Made by a program: the position numbers and the translations under genes. From Pseudonocardia autotrophica (GTDB taxonomy: Bacteria > Actinomycetota > Actinomycetes > Mycobacteriales > Pseudonocardiaceae), in contig NZ_JNYD01000010.1 of the NCBI RefSeq assembly GCF_000717175.1, forward strand, positions 62,001 through 126,000: a DNA stretch of 64,000 nucleotides, written 5' to 3'. Positions 27,262 through 36,037 of this stretch are shown here, one piece after another; position 1 is the stretch's first letter; the number at the start of each line of letters is the position of its first letter. The notes under the pieces were generated by a model that worked only from the letters and a program-made list of their open reading frames with translations, was not told the origin of the DNA and did no database searches.

Positions 27262-28218
27262 ATGCGGTCGTCCGGTCTGGTGCGAACCCTGGCCGTCGTG
27301 GTGAGCGGTGCGGCGCTGCTGACCCTCACCGCGTGTCCCGCCGGCGCCTCGCAGGCCCCGGAGGTCCCGGGCGCGCCGTCGTCGCAGGGCACGGCGGCCC
27401 AGGCCGCGGCGTCGCAGTGCCCGCAGACCGCCGCGGACGCGCTGGGCTGGGGCACCCCGACCCGGCAGGCGGACTTCGAGGGCACCGCGCTGCCGCCGGA
27501 CTGGCACCCCTACGGCCCCGAGCCGGGCCACGACGAGAAGGGCACCCGGACGCCCGAGGCGATCACCGTCGCGAACGGCCAGGTCACGGTGAGCGGCGAC
27601 GAGCAGGGCAACACCGGCGCCATGAGCTGGCACCCCGGGCAGTGGTACGGCCGCTGGGAGGTGTGCGTGAAGTCCGACCCGGGCCCCGGCGGCTACCACC
27701 CGGTGCTGCTGCTGTGGCCGGTGAAGGAGGACTGGCCGGTGGGCGGCGAGATCGACTGGATGGAGATCAGCGCCGACGACCGGCAGAGCACGGACTTCTT
27801 CCTGCACTACGGCGCCGACAACTCCCAGGAGAGCGGCTCGGTCCGGCACGACGCCACCGAGTGGACCGCCTACGCACTGGAGTGGACGCCCGAGAAGGTG
27901 ACCGCCTACCTCAACGGCAAGGAGTGGTACTCCACCACGGAGACCGGCCACTTCCCGCCCGGCGCGATGAACATGACCGTGCAGCTGGACCTGTTCCCGC
28001 CCGCCGGCGGCAGCACGGCGATGCACCTGGACTGGGCGAAGCAGTGGTCGCTGCCGGAGAGCGTGCCGGCCGAGCTGTCGCTGGCGCCGGGTGCCCCCGC
28101 CACCGGCCAGCCCGACCTGCACCCCGAGCGCACCCCCAAGCCCGTGTCCGAGCTGCCGGCGTCGCCGCAGCAGGGGGCGCCGCAGCCGGGCACGAACAAG
28201 CCGCGGCAGGGCGGCTGA
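27262..28218 (+). CDS. secreted glycoside hydrolase family 16 lipoprotein
   Basis: This 318-residue protein has an N-terminal signal ending in TLTACP, so it is probably lipidated. The GH16 jelly-roll follows, with the catalytic motif EIDWME at residues 163-168 (E163 nucleophile, E168 acid/base) and MSWHPGQWYGRWEVCVK before it. GH16 enzymes cut beta-1,3/1,4-glucans or related polymers; the substrate is not readable. A Pro/Gln-rich tail ends the protein. GAGAGG lies eight bases before the ATG at 27262; an in-frame GTG at 27253 is less well placed. A strong hairpin follows the gene. Confidence 0.88.
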   Translation: MRSSGLVRTLAVVVSGAALLTLTACPAGASQAPEVPGAPSSQGTAAQAAASQCPQTAADALGWGTPTRQADFEGTALPPDWHPYGPEPGHDEKGTRTPEAITVANGQVTVSGDEQGNTGAMSWHPGQWYGRWEVCVKSDPGPGGYHPVLLLWPVKEDWPVGGEIDWMEISADDRQSTDFFLHYGADNSQESGSVRHDATEWTAYALEWTPEKVTAYLNGKEWYSTTETGHFPPGAMNMTVQLDLFPPAGGSTAMHLDWAKQWSLPESVPAELSLAPGAPATGQPDLHPERTPKPVSELPASPQQGAPQPGTNKPRQGG

Positions 28219-28279
28219 CCCCTGGGACTCGTGGGTGGCGGGGCGAAAGGTACTGGGGCCGTCCCGCCACCTACGGCCT

Positions 28280-28322
28280 CGTGGACGGCGGCGGTGCTGG
28301 GGAGCCCTCGCCGCCGTCCACG
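28280..28322. terminator. bidirectional terminator hairpin between convergent genes
   Basis: CGTGGACGGCGGCG (28280-28293) and CGCCGCCGTCCACG (28309-28322) are perfect 14-bp complementary arms around a 15-nt loop. They lie between the GH16 stop (28218) and the oppositely directed sugar-kinase stop (28340). There is no clear T-run, as is usual for actinobacterial terminators. Confidence 0.8.
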
Positions 28323-28339
28323 CTGGATCGTGCCGCCGC

Positions 28340-29296
28340 TCAGTGCAGGGCGGCCCGCAGCTCGTCCGTCGTCGGCGGCTGGGCGCCCCGCCGCGAGCAG
28401 GTGATCGAGGCCGCCGTCACGCACTCCTCGAGCACCTCGTCGAGGGTGAGCGCGGGCACCGAGCGCAGGACCTCGCGCCGGGCGGGTCCGAGCAGGTCCC
28501 GCGCGTGCAGGGCGGCCAGCAGGGCGGCGGAGAAGCTGTCCCCGGCGCCCACGGTGTCGACGACCTCGACGGCCCGGCCCGGCATCGACGTCCGGATCCC
28601 GGCCGCCGTCGCCGCGAGCACGCCGTCGCCGCCCAGGGTCACGGCGACCACCGCCGGCCCGCGGCCGGCCCAGTCGTCGAGCACCTCGCCGGGCGGGACG
28701 TCGGGCAGCAGCCAGCGGAGGTCCTCGTCGCTGACCTTGACGACGTCGGCGATCGCGAGCATCTCGTGCACGCCGCGCAGCACCTCGGCGGGATCGCCCA
28801 TGAGGCGCGGCCGGCAGTTCGGGTCGTAGCTCACGGTGGCCGAGCCCGCGGCCTTGGCCAGGAGCTCGCGCAGCACCGCGGCGCCGGGCTCGACGGTCAG
28901 CGCCAGCGAGCCGGAGTGCAGGGCGACGATCCCGTCGAGCGCGCCGGTCAGCTCGTCGGGCGTCCACTGCCAGTCCGAGGTGCCGGCGATGCGGAAGTCG
29001 TAGTCCGCGACCCCGTCCGGCCCGACCTCGACCAGCGCCAGCGAGGACTGCTCGGGTGCGTCGACGACGTGGGACAGGTCGACGCCGTTGCCCTCCAGGT
29101 GCGCGCGCAGCCGGCGGCCCAGGAAGTCCGACCCGAGCCGGGCGAGCATCCGCGCGGGCACGCCGAGGCGCGCCAGACCGACCGCGACGTTGGCGGGGCT
29201 GCCGCCGGGAGCGAACTCGAAGTACCCCTCGGCGGGGGCGGGGACGACGTCGACCAGCGCCTCGCCCGCGACCGCGATCACACCGTTGTCAGCCAC
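28340..29296 (-). CDS. PfkB-family carbohydrate kinase (fructokinase-like)
   Basis: A 318-residue ribokinase-superfamily enzyme that phosphorylates a sugar with ATP. Seen: GEALVDVVP at the start, FAPGGSPANVAVGLARLG (substrate and lid region), SYDPNCRPRL, KVSDEDLRWL, and the ATP/anion-hole signature DTVGAGDSFSAALLAAL with the catalytic Asp. It most resembles fructokinases, but adenosine or 2-keto-3-deoxygluconate cannot be excluded. Start is GTG at 29296. It is a single leftward gene ended by the hairpin at 28280-28322; the GH16 enzyme opposite suggests a carbohydrate context, which is only an inference. Confidence 0.85.
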   Translation of the reverse strand: MADNGVIAVAGEALVDVVPAPAEGYFEFAPGGSPANVAVGLARLGVPARMLARLGSDFLGRRLRAHLEGNGVDLSHVVDAPEQSSLALVEVGPDGVADYDFRIAGTSDWQWTPDELTGALDGIVALHSGSLALTVEPGAAVLRELLAKAAGSATVSYDPNCRPRLMGDPAEVLRGVHEMLAIADVVKVSDEDLRWLLPDVPPGEVLDDWAGRGPAVVAVTLGGDGVLAATAAGIRTSMPGRAVEVVDTVGAGDSFSAALLAALHARDLLGPARREVLRSVPALTLDEVLEECVTAASITCSRRGAQPPTTDELRAALH

Positions 29297-29342
29297 GCCG
29301 ACAGCGTGCCAGAGGTCGGGGCCCGATCTCAGCTCCCGATGC

Positions 29343-29786
29343 TCAGCCGCCGACCGTGGAGGCCAGGTTTGCCAGCACGCCGTCGTAGATCCGGGTCAGG
29401 CCCTTCGGGGCGAAGGTCCGCTCGAAGAACCCGCCGATGCCGCCCGCGCCGTTCCACGTCGTGGTGATCGTGACCAGGCTGGCGCCCTCCCCGGCCGGCG
29501 CGACCCGCCACGTCGTGACCAGCGAGGAGTTCGCGTCCTTCTCCACCACGGTGTCCGGCGTCGGCTGCGTGACGTCGGCCTTCACGTGGCGCACGCGCTT
29601 CTTGGTGGCGTGCAGCTTCCAGGTGGCCGAGGTGCCCTCGCCCTGGCCGCCGGTCAGCACCGCGTAGTCGGTGAACTGCTCGGTCAGGATCTCGGGACGG
29701 GTCTGCGTGTAGTCGGCGACGGCCGCGCGGACGGCCTCGACGGGGGCGGGGACGGTTCGCTCGGCGGTCGCGGTCACCTGTGCCAT
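29343..29786 (-). CDS. SRPBCC-fold (START-like) protein
   Basis: A 147-residue protein beginning QVTATAERTVPAPVEAVRAAVADY, the first strand and helix of polyketide-cyclase/SRPBCC domains. It ends with ASLVTITTTWNGAGGIGGFFERTFAPKGLTRIYDGVLANL, the long C-terminal helix. These proteins make a hydrophobic cavity for lipids or polyketides; no catalytic residues are evident. It is divergent from the CobW gene, 62 bp apart. Confidence 0.82.
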   Translation of the reverse strand: MAQVTATAERTVPAPVEAVRAAVADYTQTRPEILTEQFTDYAVLTGGQGEGTSATWKLHATKKRVRHVKADVTQPTPDTVVEKDANSSLVTTWRVAPAGEGASLVTITTTWNGAGGIGGFFERTFAPKGLTRIYDGVLANLASTVGG

Positions 29787-29848
29787 GTGTCCATCCTGCC
29801 CCGGACCCGCGGGGCGCGGCCGCAGGGGCGCCTGGTAACTCTTCCGGG

Positions 29849-30847
29849 ATGCGGAGGATTCCGGTCGTGGTCGTCGCCGGTTTCCTCGGCGCGGGCAAGA
29901 CCACCCTGCTCAACCACCTCCTCGCGCACTCGCTCGACGCCCGGATCGGCGTGGTGGTCAACGACTTCGGCGCCATCGGGATCGACGCCATGCTGGTCGG
30001 CGGGTCGGACGCGATGGTCTCGCTCGGCAACGGCTGCCTGTGCTGCGCGGTGGGGGAGGACGGCGTCGGGCCGCTGCTCGACCGGCTGACCCGCCGGCGG
30101 GACGAGATCGACGTGATCGTGATCGAGGCCAGCGGCATCGCCGAGCCCGGCACGCTCGTGCAGCTGATCCTCGAGGCGGCCAACCCGCACCTGGTCTTCG
30201 GCGGGCTGATCGAGGTGATCGACGCCGTCGAGTTCGAGGCCACGCGCCGGCGGCACCCGCAGGTCGACACGCACGTCGGGCTGGCGGACCTGCTGGTGCT
30301 CAACAAGGTCGACCGGGTGGACCCGGGCAAGGTCTGGCGGGTCCGGCGGCTGCTCCGCGAGGCCAACGGGCTGGCCCCGATCGTCCCGGCCGAGCACGGC
30401 GTCGTCGACCCCCGGCTGCTGTTCGACATCGAGGTCGTACCCGGCCGGCAGCTGCTGCTCGGGGAGCAGGTCGGCGACCACGCCGACCACATCCATGCCG
30501 CGTACGACAGCGTCTCCTTCACCTCCGACGCCCCGATGGACCCGCAGCGGCTGCGGGACCTGCTCGACCGGCGGCCCGCCGGCGTCTACCGGATCAAGGG
30601 GTTCGTGGCGTTCGGCGTGCCCGGGCACCGGCAGAAGTACGTGCTGCACACCGTCGGCCGGTACGTCCGGTTCCGCCGCGCCCGTTGGGAGCCCGGCGAG
30701 CCCCGGCGCACGAGCCTGGTGCTGATCGGCGCGGGGATCGACACCGCCGCCGTCGAGGCCGAGCTGGCGGCCTGCGTGGCGGACGACTCGTCCCGCACGG
30801 ACGCCGACGCCATGCTCCCGGTCCTGCGGTACACGTTCGGGGCGTGA
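29849..30847 (+). CDS. CobW/COG0523-family GTPase, putative metal chaperone
   Basis: A 332-residue G3E GTPase that probably hands zinc or another metal to client enzymes. Seen: Walker A GFLGAGKTTLLNHLL near the start, the metal-binding CxCC motif GNGCLCCAVG around residues 60-69, EASGIAEP (switch), VLNKVDRV (guanine specificity) and a C-terminal CobW domain with GVYRIKGFVAFGVPGHRQKYVLHTVG. The ATG at 29849 starts MRRIPVVVV; an upstream ATG in frame adds an unlikely Pro/Gly-rich segment. Zinc repression (Zur) would be expected, but I saw no clear Zur box. Confidence 0.87.
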   Translation: MRRIPVVVVAGFLGAGKTTLLNHLLAHSLDARIGVVVNDFGAIGIDAMLVGGSDAMVSLGNGCLCCAVGEDGVGPLLDRLTRRRDEIDVIVIEASGIAEPGTLVQLILEAANPHLVFGGLIEVIDAVEFEATRRRHPQVDTHVGLADLLVLNKVDRVDPGKVWRVRRLLREANGLAPIVPAEHGVVDPRLLFDIEVVPGRQLLLGEQVGDHADHIHAAYDSVSFTSDAPMDPQRLRDLLDRRPAGVYRIKGFVAFGVPGHRQKYVLHTVGRYVRFRRARWEPGEPRRTSLVLIGAGIDTAAVEAELAACVADDSSRTDADAMLPVLRYTFGA

Positions 30848-30897
30848 GCCGCGCGCGGTCCCCGCGGCAGAAGGCTACCCGGGCGTAACATCGGTGT

Positions 30898-32007
30898 GTG
30901 ATCGCGCGCTCCGTGCGGGTCCTCGGTCTGCGACTCGCGTTCCGGTTCCTCTTCGGACTCCCGCGGCCGCTGAAGAGGCTGCTCGCGGGGTCCGAGGTGC
31001 GCCTCGAGGGACAGCTCCTCGATCTCGACCTGCAGCTGCTCAACCGCGCCGGGGAGTGGCTCGCGCGGCTCACCGCCGCGAGCGGGCAGCTGGGTGCGGC
31101 CGCCCTGGCCGAGCAGCGCCGGCAGGCGGACGACGCCGCCGAACTGGCCGCCGAGGGCCCGTTCGACGACGTCGTGACCCGGGACCTGGAGGTCGCGGGC
31201 GCCGAGGGTCCGATCCCGGCCCGGCTCTACACACCGCCGGGCCCGCACGGTCCGGCCGGCCGCTCCGGCCTGCTGGTCTACTTCCACGGCGGCGGGTTCG
31301 TGCTGGGCAGCATCGCCTCCGCCGACCCGCTCTGCCGGCTGCTCGCGGCGCAGGCCGGCGTCCGGGTGCTGTCCGTGGAGTACCGGCTCGCGCCCGAGCA
31401 CCCGTACCCCGCCGCGCTCGACGACGCCCTCGCCGCCTACCGGCACACCCTCGCCCACGCCGAGGACCTCGACGCGGAGAAGACGCTGGTCGCGGTGGGC
31501 GGCGACAGCGCGGGTGCGAACCTGGCGCTGGTCGTCGCGCACGAGCAGGCGGTCCGCGGCGAGCCCGTGCCCGCCTTCGTCGTGGCCCTCTACCCGGCGA
31601 CGGACGCCGACCGGACCGGCGGCTCGCGCGTCGCGTTCGGCTCCGGGTTCGGGATCAGCGCCGAGGTGCTCGCCGCCATGGAGCAGATGTACCTGCCCGA
31701 GGGCGTGCCCGCCGACGACGACCGCGGCGCCATCCTGCGCGCCGACGACCTCTCCGGCATGCCGCCGGTCTACCTCGCGACCGCCGGCTTCGACCCGCTG
31801 CGCGACGAGGGGGAGGAGCTGGCCGAGCGCTTGCGCGAGGCCGGTGTCCCGGTGGTCGCGCGGCGGTTCCCCGGGCTCATCCACGGCTACGCCAGCTTCA
31901 CCGCGCTCAGCCGGGCCGCCCACGACGCCGCCTTCGACGCCGCCAGCGCCCTGCGGGCCGGGCTCGCGCTGGCCGACCGCGAGCCCGCCCCGCTCCGCAC
32001 GGTCTGA
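30898..32007 (+). CDS. alpha/beta hydrolase of the hormone-sensitive lipase family
   Basis: This 369-residue esterase has the oxyanion-hole motif VYFHGGGFVLGS near residue 128 and VEYRLAPEHPYPAALDD. The nucleophile is in GGDSAGANLAL (Ser near residue 203), the acid in ATAGFDPLRDEGEELAERL, and the His in FPGLIHGYASF. It should cleave short or medium acyl esters. A basic, amphipathic N-terminus (about 90 residues) precedes the catalytic domain. Start is GTG at 30898, 50 bp after the CobW gene. Confidence 0.88.
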   Translation: MIARSVRVLGLRLAFRFLFGLPRPLKRLLAGSEVRLEGQLLDLDLQLLNRAGEWLARLTAASGQLGAAALAEQRRQADDAAELAAEGPFDDVVTRDLEVAGAEGPIPARLYTPPGPHGPAGRSGLLVYFHGGGFVLGSIASADPLCRLLAAQAGVRVLSVEYRLAPEHPYPAALDDALAAYRHTLAHAEDLDAEKTLVAVGGDSAGANLALVVAHEQAVRGEPVPAFVVALYPATDADRTGGSRVAFGSGFGISAEVLAAMEQMYLPEGVPADDDRGAILRADDLSGMPPVYLATAGFDPLRDEGEELAERLREAGVPVVARRFPGLIHGYASFTALSRAAHDAAFDAASALRAGLALADREPAPLRTV

Positions 32008-32009
32008 GC

Positions 32010-32188
32010 TCAGGCGGTGGCGTGCGTCCTCAGCTCGTCGAGCACCTCGTCCGCCGCGATCGGGGCGTAGCGGGCCGTTCGCGACGGGCGAGGTCGCCCC
32101 CACCGGCGTGACGCCGAGGGCGAGGACGCCGTCCAGCTCGCCGGTGTCGAGCACGACGACGCTGCGGGGCCGCGGGCACCTCGGTGGC
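32010..32188 (-). pseudogene. remnant of an iron-siderophore ABC substrate-binding protein
   Basis: On the minus strand one frame reads SVVVLDTGELDGVLALGVTPVGA (from about 32172), typical of the N-terminal lobe of FecB/FepB-type binding proteins. After about 30 codons the frame is lost. Another frame then gives YAPIAADEVLDELRTHATA and a stop at 32010, which looks like the very C-terminus. About 270 internal residues are missing, so this is a collapsed gene with a large internal deletion. No permease or ATPase genes are next to it. Confidence 0.6.
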
Positions 32189-32373
32189 TGACCTCAACGG
32201 GCGAACCGGGCGTTCCTCCCTGTGATCGAGACCTCTCCCGTTCCGGTGAGGGGTCGGTCACGTTTCCGCGTCGTAACAGGCCGTTCATCAGTTCCGATGA
32301 ATGGCGTGGCGGCGCTCTACCCCGGCGCGAACGCCGCCCTCCTCCCCGGTGCGACCAGCAAGAGCAAGAGGCA

Positions 32374-32967
32374 ATGAGCACGTTCCCCGGCGACGCGTCC
32401 GTCGACTTCGTCAAGCAGGCCCCGGCCGACCGCCTGCCCACCCTCGTCCGCACCCGATCGGGTTACCGCGTCTTTGATCCGGCGCTGATCGCCGGGACGC
32501 ATTACCAGATCGACGACACCGGCACCCTCGTCTGGACGCGGCTACCCGCCGGCTCGACGGCCCTCGCCGTCCTCGCGGTCGGGGCCGTGTCCGGGCTGCT
32601 GCTGGGCGACGGGTGGCTCCTCACGCTGCTGTGGGCCGCCGTCGGCGTCGTGGTGGGCACCGGCCTCGCCGGGCTCGCGCTGACGCTCGTCCACACGATC
32701 GACAGTCCCGAGCGCCGCTACCGCCACCGCACCTGCGGCGCCCCGTTCTCGCAGGACGTGACGGACCGCGGGTCGCGCGCCTGGGAACTGTGCGTGCAGG
32801 CCGAGCGCCTGGCCGCGACCAGGTCGTGGGTGAGCGGGCGGGTCGACCGCGAGCGCCAGCTGCCCGAGCTGCTGTGGGCGGGCGTGCTGGGCTCGGGCTG
32901 GGCGGCCGAGGAGATCGGTCGCATGGCCAACCCGTCGACCGGGCCGGACCTGCGCGCCCCTGCGTGA
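32374..32967 (+). CDS. hypothetical membrane protein
   Basis: This 197-residue protein is not recognised as a family. The soluble N-terminus (about 60 residues) contains TRSGYRVFDPALIAGTHYQIDDTGTLVW, followed by two hydrophobic helices (about 63-80 and 85-110, a Leu/Gly/Val-rich hairpin). A cytoplasmic-like C-terminal half with RAWELCVQAERLAATRSWVSGRVDRERQLPELLW comes next. AAGAGG lies just before the ATG. Codon use is typical of the genome, supporting a real gene. It follows the pseudogene region and is convergent with the DUF427 gene. Confidence 0.65.
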   Translation: MSTFPGDASVDFVKQAPADRLPTLVRTRSGYRVFDPALIAGTHYQIDDTGTLVWTRLPAGSTALAVLAVGAVSGLLLGDGWLLTLLWAAVGVVVGTGLAGLALTLVHTIDSPERRYRHRTCGAPFSQDVTDRGSRAWELCVQAERLAATRSWVSGRVDRERQLPELLWAGVLGSGWAAEEIGRMANPSTGPDLRAPA

Positions 32968-32986
32968 TCACGGCCATGGGGCCTGA

Positions 32987-33820
32987 TCACGACCACGGGG
33001 TGACGGCGCGCTCCTGACGCCGCCCGTCGACCACGACGTCGGTCCGCTCGGTGAAGAAGCACACGAGGTCGCGCACGTGCGCGGCCTCGTGCAGCGGGTC
33101 CGGGTAGGTCCAGGCCAGGTCGGGCACGGGGCGGCCGCCCACGGTCACCGACCAGTAGGACGCCTCGCCCTTGTACGCGCAGCGCGTGCGGGTCGCGGTC
33201 GGCTCCAGCGGCGCGACGACGTCCTCGCGGCGCAGGTAGTACCGGGTGGGGAGCATGGTCTCGAACAGCAGCACCGGCCGTCGCGACTCGGCGAGGAGCA
33301 TGCCGTCGAGCTCGAGGCGGACGTGGCGCGACGAGGTCAGGACGTCCACGCGGTGGAACGGGTCCCGGGGGTGCGAGACGTTCGGCTCGTCCTCCTCGAA
33401 CCAGGCGTCGAACGCGTCGAAGTCGACGACCACGTACCCCGCCAGGTCGGGATCGGCGAGCCGGAGCCCCGCGGCGGGCCGGGTGCCGGCGTCTGTGACG
33501 ACGTCGACCGGCCGGCCCTCGACGGTGTGTACGGCGAAGGGCACGGACGGGTCCAGTACCGGCCGGTCGGAGACCGAGGCCAGGGTGACGCCCTGCGGAA
33601 TCTCACTCTTCGGCACGTCGTTCGGCGTGAGGTGCGCCGCGATGTCCTCCTCCGGCACGGCGTAGCTCGGCACGACCCGCCGCGGCTCCCACAGAAGCAC
33701 CGCGCGAGTGGAGTCCACGACCGTCGCCCCGCCCAGCTCCGCCCGGATGCGTTTCGCGACCGGCTCGTGGCGGCACTCGTCGAGCGCGGCGAACAGGGCA
33801 CGGTGCTGCAGGACGCTCAT
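32987..33820 (-). CDS. DUF427 tandem-domain protein
   Basis: A 277-residue protein with two DUF427 beta-tent units. The first contains RAVLLWEPRRVVPSYAVPEEDI, and the second contains LETMLPTRYYLRREDVVAPLEPTATRTRCAYKGEASYWSV followed by WTYPDPLHEAAHVRDLVCFFTER. The conserved Arg, Tyr and Trp residues of the family are present in the second unit. Function is unknown in the family, with small-ligand binding assumed. ATG at 33820. Confidence 0.85.
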   Translation of the reverse strand: MSVLQHRALFAALDECRHEPVAKRIRAELGGATVVDSTRAVLLWEPRRVVPSYAVPEEDIAAHLTPNDVPKSEIPQGVTLASVSDRPVLDPSVPFAVHTVEGRPVDVVTDAGTRPAAGLRLADPDLAGYVVVDFDAFDAWFEEDEPNVSHPRDPFHRVDVLTSSRHVRLELDGMLLAESRRPVLLFETMLPTRYYLRREDVVAPLEPTATRTRCAYKGEASYWSVTVGGRPVPDLAWTYPDPLHEAAHVRDLVCFFTERTDVVVDGRRQERAVTPWS

Positions 33821-33977
33821 GCCCGCCCATCCTCCTCGGGATGGTGCTGGTCACCCACTCCCGGGCCTTCATGGCCGCGTGCCAGGGCGAACCCGCCCCT
33901 GACCTCACGGCCACCGGCCGCGGGCACCAGCGATCCCGCGGGCCGACGGTGTCGGTCCGCGCGGGGTCGGCACCATG

Positions 33978-35843
33978 TCAGAACGGCGGCGGCTCGTCGA
34001 GGTCGGTGACCGGTGGCGGCGGAGGCCGCGGCTCCTCGGGCGGCGCAGGCCGCCACACCACGAACAGCGAGTCGGTTCCTGCCTCGTCCAGGTCGTCGGT
34101 GGTGTCGGACGGGCAGCAGAGGTCCTCGTCCGGCATCCGGGGGAGCGGCGGCGGTAACGGTGGGAGGAGCGGTTCGGCGCGCGTTCGGTAGGTGCGGCCG
34201 AGTGGACTGCGCCAGACGAAGACGCCGGGCTCGGGCTGGGTGAGTGTCCAGCCACGGTGCTTCAGGCCGTGATCGTGGCGGCAGGCCGGACCCAGGTCGT
34301 CGGCGGTCGTGCGGCCGCCTTGCGCGTGGTCGTGCGTGTGGTCCAGGTCGGCCTTCCGGGCCGGCGTCAGACATCCGACGAAGGTGCAGTGCCGGTCGCG
34401 GAACTCGACGTGGCGGCGCAAGCCGGTGTGCGGGAACCGGGCGTCCGGGTCGTCGTCGAGGTCGCGTCCGCGGGCCGCGAGGATCTCGGCCAGGACGGGC
34501 CGCCACGACGCCGGCAGGTCGCTGTCGGGGCCGGTCAGGCGCGCGAGCAGACCGGCGTCGACGAGCAGGTCGACCATGCCCGGAGCCTCCGGAGAGGTCG
34601 TGTCCTCGGCGGGGCCGAGATCGCCGGCAGTGGGACGCGTGCGGAGTGCCCCTGCACGGATCAGTCGTCCGTCTGGTCCGGTGACGGCATAGCGCCAGGG
34701 CGCCCGTAGCTGGGTCGCCGCGACCACTCGGGCCCGCGAGGCCGGGAGCGGTCCGAGGTTCGGCAGGGTGGCCGGGCGATCGTCGAGCCCGAGAAGCGTG
34801 CCGAGCGAGATCTGCAGGTGCACGCCCCGACGCGGATTCGGCGGTCGCGCCGGATGTCGTGAGTGAAGAGCCTGCTGTGGCTCGTCCGCTGAGGGATCGC
34901 CGGCCTCGCTCGCCTCGTCGGCCGGTCCTCGCTCTGTCGTCCCCGCGCTGTTCGTCGAGCCCTGGGTCGGCCCTGTCGCGGTCGCGTCCGCCTCGACCGT
35001 CGCTCCGGTCTCGCCGTCGTCGCCGGTGGAGATCCCGGCGTCGAGGAGGAGGGCGTGGACGATCTCGTCGTCGCTCAACGTGTGCAGGGTGCCGTCGAGG
35101 AAGCCGGTGAACAGGTCGACCCGGATCTGGTCGAGCGTGCCGGGGTGGCCGCAGCGACGGATCCTGCGGGCGAGGTGGTCGATCCGTTCGACCGCGGCGT
35201 CAGCGGTTTCGGGAGTGATGCCGCTCGCGGTGATCGTGGCGGTGCCGTCCTCGGTGACGTACGCACCCACTCCGCGGCGGGCGTGGGCGCGGCGGAAGAG
35301 CCGCTCGTAATGGTCCGGGTCGATCTCCATGATGAGCCGCCGTAGCCGGCGGGAGATCTGACTCGTGGTCCACCGCGGCGCCCGCGGGAGGACGAGCGCG
35401 CAGAGGTGCGCGACCTGCGCCGGAGGAAGGCCGGCGAGATGCCGCACGAAGACGGAGGCCTTCGGTGGGTCGATCCGGCCCTCGTGCAGCGCCGCCAGCA
35501 CCCGAGGCAGCTCCCTGACCAAGGCGCACGCCTCGTCCGACCAGCCGTCCGCGGCGCGCCGGGTCCAGGCCAGGGCCGCCCGCACCTCGTCGGTCCAGTC
35601 CAGGTGCGGGTCGGGGAGGTCCTCCGCGGAGTCGGGTGTGGTCGGATCGGCGTACCCGACCGCGACCATGGCCCGGTAGAACCCGGCCCGGGTGTGGCTG
35701 TCCTGGCGGTGCCACGCCTCGAGCACCGTCAACCGCTCCGACGCCGGCACCGCCGACAGCTCGATCCCGGCCAGCGCAGCACCGAGCTCCGGACCCGGCG
35801 GCATGTCCGCCAGCCCGGCCGGAAGACACCCGGTCAGCTGCAC
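33978..35843 (-). CDS. DUF222/13E12-repeat protein with C-terminal HNH nuclease motif
   Basis: A 621-residue protein. The N-terminal two thirds are the all-helical DUF222 domain (DSHTRAGFYRAMVAVGYADP, LARRIRRCGHPGTLDQIRVDLFTGFLDG). An acidic low-complexity insert lies near residue 280. The HNH site is C-terminal: FRDRHCTFVGCLTPARKADLDHTHDHAQGG and LGPACRHDHGLKHRGWTL, with two Cys-containing segments and the catalytic DH. This family is multi-copy in actinobacteria and possibly mobile. The GTG at 35843 is chosen as start, with the longer ATG frame at 35882 as alternative. Confidence 0.88.
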   Translation of the reverse strand: MQLTGCLPAGLADMPPGPELGAALAGIELSAVPASERLTVLEAWHRQDSHTRAGFYRAMVAVGYADPTTPDSAEDLPDPHLDWTDEVRAALAWTRRAADGWSDEACALVRELPRVLAALHEGRIDPPKASVFVRHLAGLPPAQVAHLCALVLPRAPRWTTSQISRRLRRLIMEIDPDHYERLFRRAHARRGVGAYVTEDGTATITASGITPETADAAVERIDHLARRIRRCGHPGTLDQIRVDLFTGFLDGTLHTLSDDEIVHALLLDAGISTGDDGETGATVEADATATGPTQGSTNSAGTTERGPADEASEAGDPSADEPQQALHSRHPARPPNPRRGVHLQISLGTLLGLDDRPATLPNLGPLPASRARVVAATQLRAPWRYAVTGPDGRLIRAGALRTRPTAGDLGPAEDTTSPEAPGMVDLLVDAGLLARLTGPDSDLPASWRPVLAEILAARGRDLDDDPDARFPHTGLRRHVEFRDRHCTFVGCLTPARKADLDHTHDHAQGGRTTADDLGPACRHDHGLKHRGWTLTQPEPGVFVWRSPLGRTYRTRAEPLLPPLPPPLPRMPDEDLCCPSDTTDDLDEAGTDSLFVVWRPAPPEEPRPPPPPVTDLDEPPPF

Positions 35844-36037
35844 GGATCGAACATATCTTCGACCCCCGACAGAAACGGGCACTTCCAGCTCTCGGGCACA
35901 GATCGATCTTCACGAACGCGGCGAGGCGATGGGGCGAGATCGGCCGCCGCCCGGCAGGGACCGCCGTCACCCATCCGGGCACACACCGCCCGTGCTCCCG
36001 GCGCGACGCCTCGGCTCGCCTCACGCTGTTCCCGGGG

